This document shows, in pieces, positions 8,543 to 18,017 of a DNA stretch of 22,879 nucleotides (positions are counted from its first letter, which is position 1; every line of letters starts with the position of its first letter). The stretch comes from Nemertoderma westbladi (Eukaryota > Xenacoelomorpha > Nemertodermatida > Nemertodermatidae). The translations under genes were made by a program, and so were the position numbers. The stretch spans positions 1 through 22,879 of the forward strand of contig JAUCBJ010007174.1 of the NCBI GenBank assembly GCA_032718475.1, written 5' to 3'. The notes below the pieces were generated by a model that saw only the letters and a program-made list of their open reading frames with translations, had not been told where the DNA came from and ran no database searches.

Positions 8543-9034
8543 ACAGCTTTTTGAAATTGCATATAATTAAACTCCAAAACATGAACTCTCTAATTATTTT
8601 ATTCCAACTCTAGATATCCAATCAACTCTCCAAAAACTGTAAACTTCTTTCAATTTGTTCTTCATACGTTTTTTTAGTGTTTGTGTTCATTTTATTACCC
8701 CATTGCTCGTTTTTATTGTTTCAGTACGTCCGTCAACTACACTTTTTAACTATGCTAATTAATTTTTTTATTACATATTTTTTTTTTACTGTACGTTTCA
8801 TTTACGGCGAGTATATATATCAATTTGTACTGTATGTTCCACTTTTTAACGATTGTAATAACTTTTAGTCATTTTGAACTGCACATTTTATCGTTAGTGA
8901 CGACTATAATTTTTTAATTTCTGTACTACTTGCAATGCTAGTTTTAATGTTATATTGCTTGTGACGTAAGCGCCTTAGCGTACTTCTATTGTTGTAAATT
9001 TGGCGCTATACAAATGCATTACTATTATTATTAC
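8543..9034 (+). other. LINE 3' UTR
   Basis: AT-rich, with no coding signal beyond short chance frames (for example 8677-8868, Phe/Tyr-rich from T-runs). It ends in the GGCGCTATA tail and an ATT repeat at 9018-9034, likely the region recognised by the RT of this family. Confidence 0.7.
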
Positions 9035-10295
9035 ACAACATTCGCCTAGGCAAACAAATCATAATCACAATTACTGCGATGTGTGAAATGTTATCCTTAT
9101 CCGTAACCTGGGAAACGGCCCCAATGAGCAGTTTATTCTGCGGAGGGGTCTTTCTGTATTAGATAAATAATATAAAGTACACTAATTATTTATAACTAAT
9201 ACATTCTCAGTTAGCTTATAATACAAACATAGGAGAAACCAATATAATATACAGTACATGTACAAGCCAAGCCTCCTATGAAAGTTTGTGAAATGTTCCA
9301 TTTAGTCTACCCAACAGCCGTTGGTACCCGGATGGCAGCCACCCTGATTGAGTTTTCCGGTTTTGTTAGTTTAATCGACAGCTGTTGTAAACGTTACAGA
9401 TATACAAAACCTACTAAGCTAAGCCTTTACTTTATAATTGAGCTTAGCCTGAGTTGATGACAGTATTATAACGATGACAAGGCCCTATAGATACATACGA
9501 TATATATAAATGATGTATTGCTTGACATTACACTAAACTGATTGAATAGAGATAGAACAATAATTAACGATATAATATGTACTGTATACGTTACTCCAAT
9601 TGACAATAAGTAGTGAAATGTTGTTCAGCTGTTAAAGTGTAGTTGTGGGTATTTAATTTCGCGTTCTATAATGTTGATAATATGCGAATATTTCGAATAT
9701 CGCACATCGATCGTTCCCAACTTTTTTATTCAACAACTAGATACTAATTGATAAATAGTCGCGTTTACAATTTTTGCGTACCTGCTTGAGTTTTTGAGAT
9801 GTTGGATGGGCTCATTCCAAAGTAAAGTACGGGACATTCGTACACAATTATGAACTTTGATTGCCTGTACAATGTTTTCCACAGCACATATGTGCACAAA
9901 ATTGTGCTTGAATTGAACTTTCGAATATTAGCTTTGATTTCACGAAGCTTATGGCGGGACTTAGTCACTTTTGAGAAAACACCAGCTTGTCCAATTAAGG
10001 TAAAGTACGGATTCGTACGAAATTGTATTTTTTATTGTGTTGTTATGTTGTTGTTGTTTTATTGTTCACTTGTGTTGATACAATTTTTAGCACTCAATTC
10101 ATGAAGTACGATAAATTTTGACCTAAAATAAGTATAAATTCAAAGCTACATATCATTTTTCGAAATTAGTGGGGAGGTTGACCTTTTCATGGAATGAGCC
10201 GATGGTTATACTCGCACACACACCCCTACAACCACATCGTGTTTTTGAACGGCTCAACTCTTGACAAGAACTACCCTGTCTAAAGACAGGTTCGT
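9035..10295. other. Unassigned AT-rich DNA; possible 0.4-kb MITE
   Basis: No gene is supported; frames at 9765-9968 (minus) and 9850-10104 (plus) have no motif. An 11-bp perfect inverted repeat (GGCTCATTCCA at 9809-9819, complement at 10190-10200) bounds 392 bp containing AAAGTACGG twice (9823, 10002) and the palindrome GCACATATGTGC. This may be a small non-autonomous element. Confidence 0.3.
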
Positions 10296-10431
10296 TAAGA
10301 ACTAGCTACTACAAAATATTTATAGAAGGAAGTAGGATGTCGGAACCAGTGTCGAAATTACTATAGCTAAACCTACCTAAAACACTAGCTACCATAAAAA
10401 TGTGTATCTTACTTAACGAGGATGCTTCAAG
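10296..10431 (-). repeat. Right arm of the 3.9-kb inverted-repeat pair
   Basis: Reverse complement of 6401-6534. This arm lacks the hairpin MITE and so shows the pre-insertion sequence. Confidence 0.8.
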
Positions 10432-10702
10432 CTGTCAAGTACCCAGGTAGCACATGACGCCCACGAAAGAAATTGAACGTTCATATTTGGTACTGATTTC
10501 CTGCGAATCTGAACATCAATGAAATATCTTTCAAAATAGGTACAAATTGCTGACGTTGTGAGTAATATACCAAATTGAGACGTTCACATTAGGTACTGTA
10601 ATTTAACGTCCTAACTTTACCGAAATTGAAAATGAACCAAAACAAACGAATATTAAACGTTCAAATTGCGTTTAGTATTGAGTTTATTTTTTTGTACCTA
10701 AA
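10432..10702. repeat. Spacer with a short diverged duplication
   Basis: ATTGAACGTTCATATTTGG (from about 10481) recurs in changed form near 10572, each followed by TACTG and ATTT. No gene is seen. Confidence 0.35.
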
Positions 10703-10752
10703 TACACCATGTCCCAGAATATAGTGTCGTAATTCAGTGACACGCCCCCCAA

Positions 10753-10766
10753 CCCCCCCCCCCCCC
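10753..10766 (+). repeat. Poly(C) tract, 14 bp, in the fold-back arm
   Basis: C14 preceded by C6-AA. It is at the same relative position as C/T-rich and G-rich runs in the other two copies (5612-5634; G7 near 12232-12238). Confidence 0.85.
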
Positions 10767-11380
10767 TAATTTTTCTACAAATCTTAATGAGATTGCATGA
10801 AATTTGAAACAGAGATAGTTTCACCTCCCGACCACTGACTGGGTGAGCCAGAATTTTTATTTTTGCTTTCATTCTTTAGCTACAAGCGTTTAAAAAAAGT
10901 GTCTCCAGCGATATTACACCAGTTACACCGCAGTTATTCTTCTACCTTATAGCTGTTTGTTGGTACCAATGGGTCATGCAAGGATTCTAAATATGTAACA
11001 CAATTTGAATTTCGTTGAAAAATAGCTGAGATATGAGCGTTCAAATGTTGCATGGTTTTGCACCTGCGCGAGGCTATTTTAATCTATTTAATAAATAAAC
11101 CATATTATGGAACATTTTTTAAATGTATGAATAGCTACGTAATAGTATGATTAAATATGTAATGCATTGTTGCCCAGCTACTTATTTGGATAAACAAAAA
11201 ATTCAAAATTATGATGCATTTATTAAATAGAATAAAATAGTATCGCGCCGGTGCAATACAATGCAACATTTGAACGCTCATATCTCAGCTATTTTTCAAC
11301 GAAATTCAAATTGTGTTACATATTTAGAATCCTTGCATGACCAGCTTTCCATTGGTACCATCAAACAGCTATAAGGTAGA

Positions 11381-11735
11381 AGAATAACTCATCTCGTCGT
11401 ACCGACGAATGACGAGACCCTTACGGCAATTGAGGGCGTGTTCTACCGTAAACTCGGCACCGCAGCCATCGCAATGGGAGGGGAGGAGTGGAGGGGTGTA
11501 TCCATAGCGGAGACATAACGCGTCTCTAAAGGTCTCAGCCGACAGGTCAGTCTGGTAGACCTTGGATGGCGTCACACTTAGCCAAGCCGCTGTTTTTGAC
11601 TCCAGTTATCTCCTTACCTTGAGCTGTCTCTCTGGATTCATCCGCTCCAGCACCCGAGTCTGAACCTCTGCAGCCCTCTCGTCCTCCACTTGGCGATTCC
11701 GGCGGGTGACATCCTGTAGTGCAGAGACATAGTCT
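11381..11735 (-). pseudogene. Captured retroelement-type C-terminal zinc-binding domain (fragment)
   Basis: Minus-strand translation reads ISIADYVSALQDVTRRNRQV, then VQTRVLERMNPERQLKVRR and a stop (plus 11606-11608). The frame resumes with AAWLSVTPSK and LSAETFRDALCLRYGYTPP. The metal-binding-like segment CDGCG follows, then EHALNC and GLVIRRYDEM. The FRDALCLRYG plus CxxC...HxxxxC arrangement matches a C-terminal domain I recall from multi-copy, retroelement-like proteins in invertebrate genomes; the exact element type is uncertain. The fragment has no start, one internal stop and is cut at 11389, where it joins a fold-back arm. CTCAAG-GTAAGG before the stop resembles a splice donor. Confidence 0.55.
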
Positions 11736-12456
11736 GCGATTGATATCTGCGATTGTCTGCAATTATATTTAATAAATACACAATATTCTGGAACAATTTG
11801 TTTATGTATGATTAGCTACGCAATATAGATATTGTATAGGCCTACCGCTGTTGCCTACCAACTCATAAAATAAATAACTCGTTCTAGAATTTTGTGTATT
11901 TATTAAATAGAATAAATGGTCTGCAGCGAACAATATTTCTTGCAATCTTTGAACGGCTATTTCTCAGCTGTTTTTCAACGAAATTCAGATATTGTTACAT
12001 ATTTGGAATCCTTGTAACGCAAGCTTTCTATTGATATGAAAAAATTACGACTAATGTGAAGAATGGCAATGATACGGATGGTGCGATTTCGCAAAAGACA
12101 CTTTTTTAAAACGCTTATAAAAAAATTTAAAGGCAAAATAGAAAATTCCGGCTTCATGGTAACAACCACGGTGAGTTGAACTAGTTATGTTTCAAATTTC
12201 AAGCAATATGATAAAGAATTGTAGAAAAATTTGGGGGGGTGTCCGTGTCATCAGAAAATGACACTATATTACGGGTCATGGTGTAGGCCTACTTTAAGTA
12301 ATAATCACAAAATTAATCACACAACAAAACACTGATAACCAATTCAATGCTGACATATTTTAAACATTTTAAACAACAAATAACATTGTAAGCGGATTCA
12401 ATTCCGTGCATTACCCACCGAAAATGGGATTAGTGGCATTTTACCAATATAATTAG

Positions 12457-12489
12457 TGAGGTGACATTACCAATAATAATGTCACCTCA
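12457..12489. repeat. Perfect 13-bp stem hairpin
   Basis: TGAGGTGACATTA, a 7-nt spacer, then TAATGTCACCTCA. Confidence 0.9.
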
Positions 12490-12900
12490 TAACCAACTGG
12501 GGCGATACCATAATCCACAGAGAGAGTTAAGAGGTCAAACCACCTCAGAGGGACAAACAAGTTAGTAAGGCTAGCTTGTAAGGACAGTAGCAACAGGGAG
12601 TGGCGAGGTAACAATTAATCAGGTTAAGCCAATGGTGGGCGGAAAGCACACTTGGGGTGATTAGAGCGCATCTATTGGATATTCAGGCCACTCAGTAGCG
12701 TACGGGTAATTTAATATGTGTCAATCATATAACCGTTGTGATTATTGATTATTAGTTTAGTTGGTTCCTTACAGTTGTGAGACCAGAAAGGTTTTAACCG
12801 TCATCACTAACCATTGTATTGCATGCTATTATATTCAGACTGTGCTATTATCGTTTACTGTGATTATTAATACTGACAACCAAACTCAGTTATTTTGAAC

Positions 12901-12921
12901 GGCCTTCGGCCTACTATATAT
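12901..12921 (+). promoter_or_regulatory. Possible LTR TATA element
   Basis: TATATAT at 12915-12921, just downstream of a GGCC-TTC-GGCC hairpin and about 210 bp before the probable gag start. This is a positional inference only; A/T-rich matches are common here. Confidence 0.2.
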
Positions 12922-13132
12922 CCAGGCGACAGCTCAGCAGCCCACGGATGCGGTGACGCATATAATTCACACACTGGTTGGGATCCGATACTGCCAACTC
13001 CGTTGGTTCCCATCACAGTTAAAACTATCCACCCAGAGAAAACAACGAGTTAAAACTATCCAACAAAACGACCAGTGAAAGTTACCATCTACTCGATAAC
13101 CCTATTCAAAAATAAACTGTGACCACAACAAG

Positions 13133-14956
13133 ATGACGGCGTCAACATATGAGCGTACACACGCCCCAGGGTTCGGAAAGGGGGAGAACTCTGCCGCGCA
13201 CGCCGAGCGATAGAGACCAAATGATTCGGGAGGCGACGATGAGGCGGTACCGGCCCACCACACCGGATTCGTCAACGAGGGACGCTCCGGACATCGTGGA
13301 GGAGGGTGGCCGAGTATGAGGAGGAGAGGAGAACCAGTCGACACGATACCAAGGCGGCGAACGAGGTACCGAAGTCGCCAGCCAACCACTGGCTGAGGGC
13401 GACGAACAGCCCACCGTAACAGCGACGGTGGGGCCGACGGTACGGCGCCGGACGAGGAGGGAAGGCAAAGTCCAGGAGGAAGACGTTAGGACGAGTGCTC
13501 ACCTGCGACGAGGGTACAATGCCACCAAGAGGTTGTTGAAGGACATTAGAGAGGGGAGAAAGGTAGACCAGCCCAAGTTGTGCCAAAGGCTAGGTGAGTG
13601 CAACAAACATTTTCGCTATCTAGTCCGATTTGGGCATGGGGAACTAGCAAGTGAGAGGGCGAGGGGGTCACCACAGTACTGTTCAAATTGAGGCGATCCG
13701 AGGTGATGGAGGCCAGTGTAGTGTACGTAGGGCCTTATCTAGTAGATGCGAGGGGGATTAAGTTAGTAGGATGGGCAGACCCGCACGACAGCAAATCCGA
13801 GGTTAACCCTGAAGATTCGATGTCATCAGTTAGTAGGGATCCCAGTAAACATGGGAAAATTAGTAGGACGGGCAGGCAACGGGAGTCTGTCGCAACCGAA
13901 AAGTCCGCTACATCCTCCGCGAAAGCAAGAAGGGTGTTAGAGATAGATCTGGCGTGTCAATTAGATAGTGTGGCGCTGGATCAAAAGGAACTAGAGAGAC
14001 AGCTGGATGAGGGGACCGCGTTACTAGAGAGGGAGGGGGAATTAGCGAGAGAGTGTAAAGAGAGAGCCGAGAGGGTGGCAAGAAACTATAGAGAGCAGGA
14101 GGAGAGAGAAATGAATGAGCGCAAGGAGCGGGCGGCGAGAGTGGAGAATGAGCGCAAGGAGCGGAAGGTGAGAGTGGAAAACGAGTGCAAAGAGCGGGGG
14201 GCGAGACAGATGAACGAGCGTAGAGAGCGGGAGGCGAGGGAGGCAGAATTAGCCGATCAGAGTATCAGAGAGGATAGAGAAAGAAAGAGGGCAGGTAAAC
14301 GTATATGGGATTATATGTATACCCGGTTGAGGGGGTTAATGCAATATCAGGCGAGACAGAAACGCCGATTAGAACTGGCAAAAATGGGTTTATCAGAGAG
14401 TGAGGCTGGTTCAGGGAGTATTTATGAGGAACCAGGGGTGATGGAAACCTTTGTTAATACCCCACTTACAGGTACCGGACGACAGACCCAAGACTGGGGA
14501 AATATGTTTAAAGAGAACCTTAATATTAATAGTACCGTAATAGATAACCCTAATACTAACGAAACTTTCTTTGCAGGAGATAATATTTTACTCGGTAATA
14601 ATTCTAATATTGGTGCACAAAATAATTTAAATAATAATATAAATATTGGTGAACAAAATAATTTAAATAATTTAAATAACAATCTGGATATTAATCAAAA
14701 TAACCTAAATAATAATGTAACAAATCAACAGGGTGAGGCTAATGGTGGTACAATTAATATAAACGTAGGGGGCATAGGCAATTTTCCTAGTGAGGGCCTA
14801 CAAGGCCACGCAGTTGCACAGGAAGGAATGCGGCTAAATGAGCCCAGTGATGATAGAACTAACGTGTTGACTGGAGGGGAACATGGACATGGGGGCGAAA
14901 TAAGAGGTGACGAGTGGGGGGGGGGGGGCTACGGGTGCCCCACCACAACCAATTAA
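13133..14956 (+). pseudogene. Gag N-terminal region: coiled coil plus Asn-rich segment
   Basis: The likely start is ATG 13133 (MTASTYERTHAPGFGKG); an in-frame TAG follows at codon 27. Phase changes near 13320-13420 (to VGPTVRRRTRREG and LRRGYNATKRLLKDI) and again near 13690. The long open part (13688-14956) has an acidic/basic segment predicted as coiled coil (about residues 80-215). It includes four 11-residue repeats beginning NERKERAARVE, encoded at 14114-14245. An Asn-rich stretch (about residues 280-350; NNLNNNINIGEQNN) and a Gly/His-rich end follow. Gag coats the element RNA; coiled coils probably mediate assembly. The start is inferred from position and from ATG directly after a non-coding leader. 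Confidence 0.7.
14114..14245 (+). repeat. 33-bp in-frame tandem repeat, 4 units
   Basis: Encodes NERKERAARVE, NERKERKVRVE, NECKERGARQM and NERREREAREA. Period 33 keeps the frame. Confidence 0.9.
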
Positions 14957-14960
14957 TGAC

Positions 14961-15245
14961 GAGAGGGGGGTGGGGGGGGGGGGGCAGAGAACGCCCCACG
15001 AGCGTCAGCAGATAATGCGCACGGCAAGTTAAGAGAACCGTGGCACCCGACAACGGAGGAAAGAGGGGGGGGGGCAGCAAACGCCCCATGAGCGTCAGCA
15101 GATAATGCGTGCGGTGAGTTAAGTGAACCGTAGCACCCGACGACGGAGGAAAGGGGGGGGGGCAGCGAACGCCCCATGGGCGTCGGCAGATAATGCGCAC
15201 AGTGAGTTAAGTGAACCATGGCACCCGACGACAGGGGATAATGGG
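14961..15245 (+). repeat. About 89-bp G-rich tandem repeat, 3 units
   Basis: Core GCAG..AACGCCCCA.GAGCGTC starts at 14984, 15074 and 15162 (periods 90 and 88). Each unit is preceded by a G-run of 10 or more and contains CAGATAATGCG and GTTAAG.GAACC. It lies within the gag region. Confidence 0.9.
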
Positions 15246-16026
15246 AGGACTGCGAATATCCGCGCGGCCATCCAACCGGGCAGAGGGAGGGATGTTGGTG
15301 CCGTAAGCGGCCAAACGAGGAAACGTCGAGCCCACTCGGAAGACGGAAGAAGAACAGTGGAGTTCATCCGAGAGGTCGAAACGAGATCTCGTGAAGGCGG
15401 ACATTACGCTGAAATCAAAAGAAGTGAGGAGGGACGAGGAAATGTTGCTACAGGCAACCAGAGAGAAAGGACGGACAGTGAACCGTCGATAGTCGAAGTG
15501 GAGGAAGAGAGCCGGTGGGGTCGTACTCTGGGAGATTGCCGTCGCCCCGGAGAAACACAACCTGGCGAAGTATACCACACACCGGGAGAGAGGTATAGAG
15601 TGTACCGGTACGAGGAAGAAGACAGGAGAGGGAAACTTCCCGTCAGAACATAACTGCCGATCGAGAATATGGCAGTCGTGGGGAGGATTTCTTGGAATAT
15701 TCGAAAAGAATAAACTTCGATCCGGAAGGACACAGGCAGACTGCAGGACATACTGTAGGCCTTACTGCACATACTATAGGCCATGCTGGGTGAGATAGTG
15801 TAGGCGATAGGGTAGCGTGAATGCCGGATTGGACCCGGAGGTCGCGGCATACATACTGGTTAGTAGGCAAGAACCTGATAGGCCTATACCGGTACCTCCA
15901 CACCAGTATGACAATAACATGCAGGGATACAATATATATCCAGGGGAGGGGGGTGTATTGCAGATAGGTGTATGGGCCCCAATATCATGACATCAACCCT
16001 AGTACCAAACATAACATAACATCGGT

Positions 16027-16046
16027 GGGGGGGGGGGGGGGGGGGG
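16027..16046 (+). repeat. Poly(G) tract, 20 bp
   Basis: Uninterrupted G20 in the broken Gag linker. Confidence 0.9.
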
Positions 16047-16151
16047 CAGGGTGACATTCCCGCATATACACAACCAAAAACAAGAACCCCGACCCCCTCA
16101 GACCCAAACAAATCGTGCGATACAGAGATATGGAGGGGACCCCTACCCTCG

Positions 16152-16904
16152 ATGATATATCCCACTCAGGGAAGGTCGATGGGCCCGATAGGCGAACCGC
16201 ACCCAACACCAAAGGAGCCTGTATCCCTACCATCGAGTGCGCTAGAAGTACAAGCGATGGGAATGGCAACACTCATCGATGCGCTAAAAACTAGAATTGA
16301 GCTGCCACCTGTGGAGCCCTTCAAGTTCGATGGTAGTAAGCCGGAGGAATATCTACAATTCCGGCGCATGTACAACAATGAAATCTTAACAAAAAATCTC
16401 ACGCTTAAATATCTACAAGTCTATACAGGGGGGCCAGCTTACAACATCATGAGGCAATACCAAGGTATTGAAGGAGGATTCACGACTGCATGGTGAGCCC
16501 TGGACAGGGAATTCTGACATCCTGCGAAGATTATCCGACAAACTTTAATGGGAATAACATCAGGCAGACTCGCAGATAACCCTGTTAGCATCAAGACTTT
16601 CGCTAACAGAGCAGTAGAAGAGTAGCAGAGGAGTAGTAGAATAGTAGCAGTAGAAAAGGTGCTAATAGTATTAAAGACCCTAGATGCACCTTACAAACTC
16701 AATGCATCAAACAATATCACCACGATACCGCAGGCACTACCGATCTGGCTGAGAAACAAATGGAGAAAGATCGCTTTCTCCATACGAGAAAAGAAAGGTA
16801 CGGAGCCAAGGTTGGAGGAGATGTCGAACTTCCTTAACTACGAGGCGGAGTTAATAACGGATCCAGTCTATAGTGAGGACAGTCTCAGTAAGGTACCGAA
16901 AGCG
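16152..16904 (+). pseudogene. Gag core, DUF1759-like (BEL/Pao)
   Basis: Begins about 30 residues upstream with TLIDALKTRIELPPVEPF and KFDGSKPEEYLQFRRMYNNE, the typical LP..F.GDP..W..F entry to DUF1759. LKYLQVYTGGPAYNIMRQYQ then aligns to the YL...L.G.A...I segment, followed by HPAKIIRQTL and SIREKKGTEPRLEEMSNFL. Stops in the otherwise constant frame lie at 16494-16496, 16515-16517 and about 16624-16626. The frame ends at TAA 16905-16907. This is the Gag structural core that packs element RNA. Confidence 0.85.
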
Positions 16905-17429
16905 TAATGCAGCTGACCTAAACTGGAACATAGTCCGGCGGATGCATTTCCGAAAGTGAGACAGTTGCTACCGCATGCGGCCATGCAGGGGACTTCTAGT
17001 CCACAAGGAGCTGGGAGTAGAGCCACACCATGGCAGGGACAGAAGCAAATCAACAACACCAACAAATACAAACCCAATACCCCTAGTAGGCCGAGTCCAA
17101 GTAACTAAAACACTAAACCGCTAGATATGAATCTAAGCGCAATACGTGAAGCGCTATTCAAGGAACGCTACAACCCCCAATACAAATGCCAATTGCATAG
17201 GTTCGGTACACATAAGACCATAGACTGCAAGCATTGGCAAGCGTTACATAAACAAGATCGGGTAGCCTATACTGGTAAGAATGGACTATGTCATCGATGC
17301 GCGGTAGGAGGACACAGGTATGCCGAGTGCCAGGAACCGACGGTAAAATACGACGAGACTGATGAGACTGGAGGCCAGACAATGGCGACAAGCACCATGG
17401 GAGCAAAGAAGAAGGGAACGGTACTACTT
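16905..17429 (+). pseudogene. Gag C-terminus with CCHC zinc knuckle
   Basis: A Pro/Gln/Ser-rich linker in the same phase has stops at 16905, 16914 and 17106. Then come YKCQLHRFGTHKTIDCKHW (a first zinc-binding motif in which one Cys appears replaced by His) and a perfect CCHC knuckle, CHRCAVGGHRYAEC (17289-17330). The pair of motifs spaced about 35 residues apart is typical of BEL/Pao nucleocapsid, which binds the element RNA. It continues directly into the protease. Confidence 0.85.
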
Positions 17430-18017
17430 GGAGTGGTGCCAGTGAGAATAATAGGAGAGGATGAGCTATTGGTTACGACGCTAATGCTGGTCAATAGCGG
17501 AGCAGCGTTCACGTTAGCGGAAAGTTAGGTGGCCGAAAGGATAGGGTTACGGACGAGGCCAAGTAAAATTGCGGTAACCAATATTTCCAGTAAGGACGAG
17601 GTCATGAGAATGAGAACGGGACGCTGCGAGATAACAGCGATAACACCAGGGTGCGATTATGGGATTTTCATCGAACCTATTCAGATAATAGAATCGATCA
17701 ATATTAACGCCAGGCGACCTACAAAGATCGAGGTCGAGCAATACTGGTACCTGGATGTCATTGATTTCTCTGTGCCTCAGCTAGACGCCCCGAAAGTATC
17801 TCTCATAGTCGGCATGGATTGTCTGACAGCCCTCGAGAGACTACAGTCGGTTTTCTGCGAGGATAGGGAGCGAGACCAGGTGGCGATTCTCACGCCGTTC
17901 GGATGGATGCTCAGTGGCCCAATTAAGACCAGAATCCCGTTTAGCGTGTCCGAATCCTCAGGGTGCATGTTCGCGGGGACAATGATGGAAATGGAGGACA
18001 AAGGAGCAGAGGAGTAA
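17430..18017 (+). pseudogene. Aspartic protease, DUF1758-like, catalytic Asp lost
   Basis: VTTLMLVNSGAAFTLAES corresponds to the LLDSG active-site loop; the catalytic Asp is Asn here (17493-17495). A TAG stop follows at 17526-17528. The domain then continues with VAERIGLRTRPSKIAVTNI, YWYLDVIDFSVPQL, VSLIVGMDCLTAL (flap/second hydrophobic region) and FGWMLSGPI. In the family this protease processes Gag-Pol. Another in-frame stop lies at 18015-18017. Loss of the Asp makes it inactive. Confidence 0.85.

Larger units (their letters stand above)
6925..9034 (+). mobile_element. CR1/L2-like LINE, 5'-truncated, with 3' tail
   Basis: The reverse-transcriptase ORF (about 6925-8542) is followed by an AT-rich 3' UTR and the sequence TTGGCGCTATACAAATGC, then an ATT microsatellite ending at 9034. 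Such a tail is characteristic of CR1/L2-type LINEs in invertebrates. The 5' UTR, ORF1, endonuclease and early RT are missing, the usual outcome of incomplete reverse transcription. No target-site duplication was recognised. Confidence 0.9.
10703..12285. mobile_element. Large fold-back element with internal rearrangement
   Basis: The outer ends are inverted repeats: TACACCATGTCCCAGAATAT at 10703 and, complementary, TACACCATGACCCGTAATAT ending at 12285. The left arm runs 10703 to about 11105. An inverted copy of its inner part at about 11200-11389 is almost perfect over 170 bp, for example GTAACACAATTTGAATTTCG and GCTGAGATATGAGCGTTCAA. It stops abruptly at 11389. After an inserted segment (11390-11763), the loop and a complete but more diverged right arm follow (11768-12285). 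No autonomous transposase is present. The family also occurs at 5569-5771. Confidence 0.75.
12286..13132. other. Non-coding leader or candidate 5' LTR of the BEL/Pao element
   Basis: No gene is supported. It holds a perfect 13-bp hairpin (12457-12489), a TATATAT (12915-12921) after GGCC-TTC-GGCC, and the DNA directly before the likely gag start. No matching direct repeat was found downstream of pol, so an LTR pair cannot be shown. A tRNA primer-binding site could not be identified with confidence. Confidence 0.4.
14957..16151 (+). pseudogene. Gag linker: Arg/Glu-rich and Pro-rich, frame-broken
   Basis: The phase of 15123 is open to 15653 and gives a charged, low-complexity peptide (GGHYAEIKRSEEGRG, YRVYRYEEEDRRGKLPV). 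Further on, other phases give AGLDPEVAAYILVSRQEPDR and the Pro-rich PTPSDPNKS before the DUF1759 domain. No family domain is recognised. Composition and position indicate a disordered linker between the Gag coiled coil and core. Several stops and at least two phase changes are needed to read through. Confidence 0.5.

Noticed and set aside
8677-8868. Phe/Tyr-rich small membrane-protein-like frame
   Set aside because: Derived from T-rich LINE 3' UTR; no start context or conservation.
9850-10104. 84-residue open frame
   Set aside because: Ends in a low-complexity T-rich run and shows no family motif.
12974-12994. Primer-binding site starting TGGTTGGGATCC
   Set aside because: Position fits, but I cannot match it to a tRNA 3' end with confidence.
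13102-13586. Several overlapping minus-strand frames of about 100 residues
   Set aside because: Antisense shadows of the purine-rich gag start; no motif and not independent of the sense coding.
14859-15367. Pro/Leu-rich minus-strand frames
   Set aside because: Antisense shadows of the G-rich 89-bp repeat inside gag.
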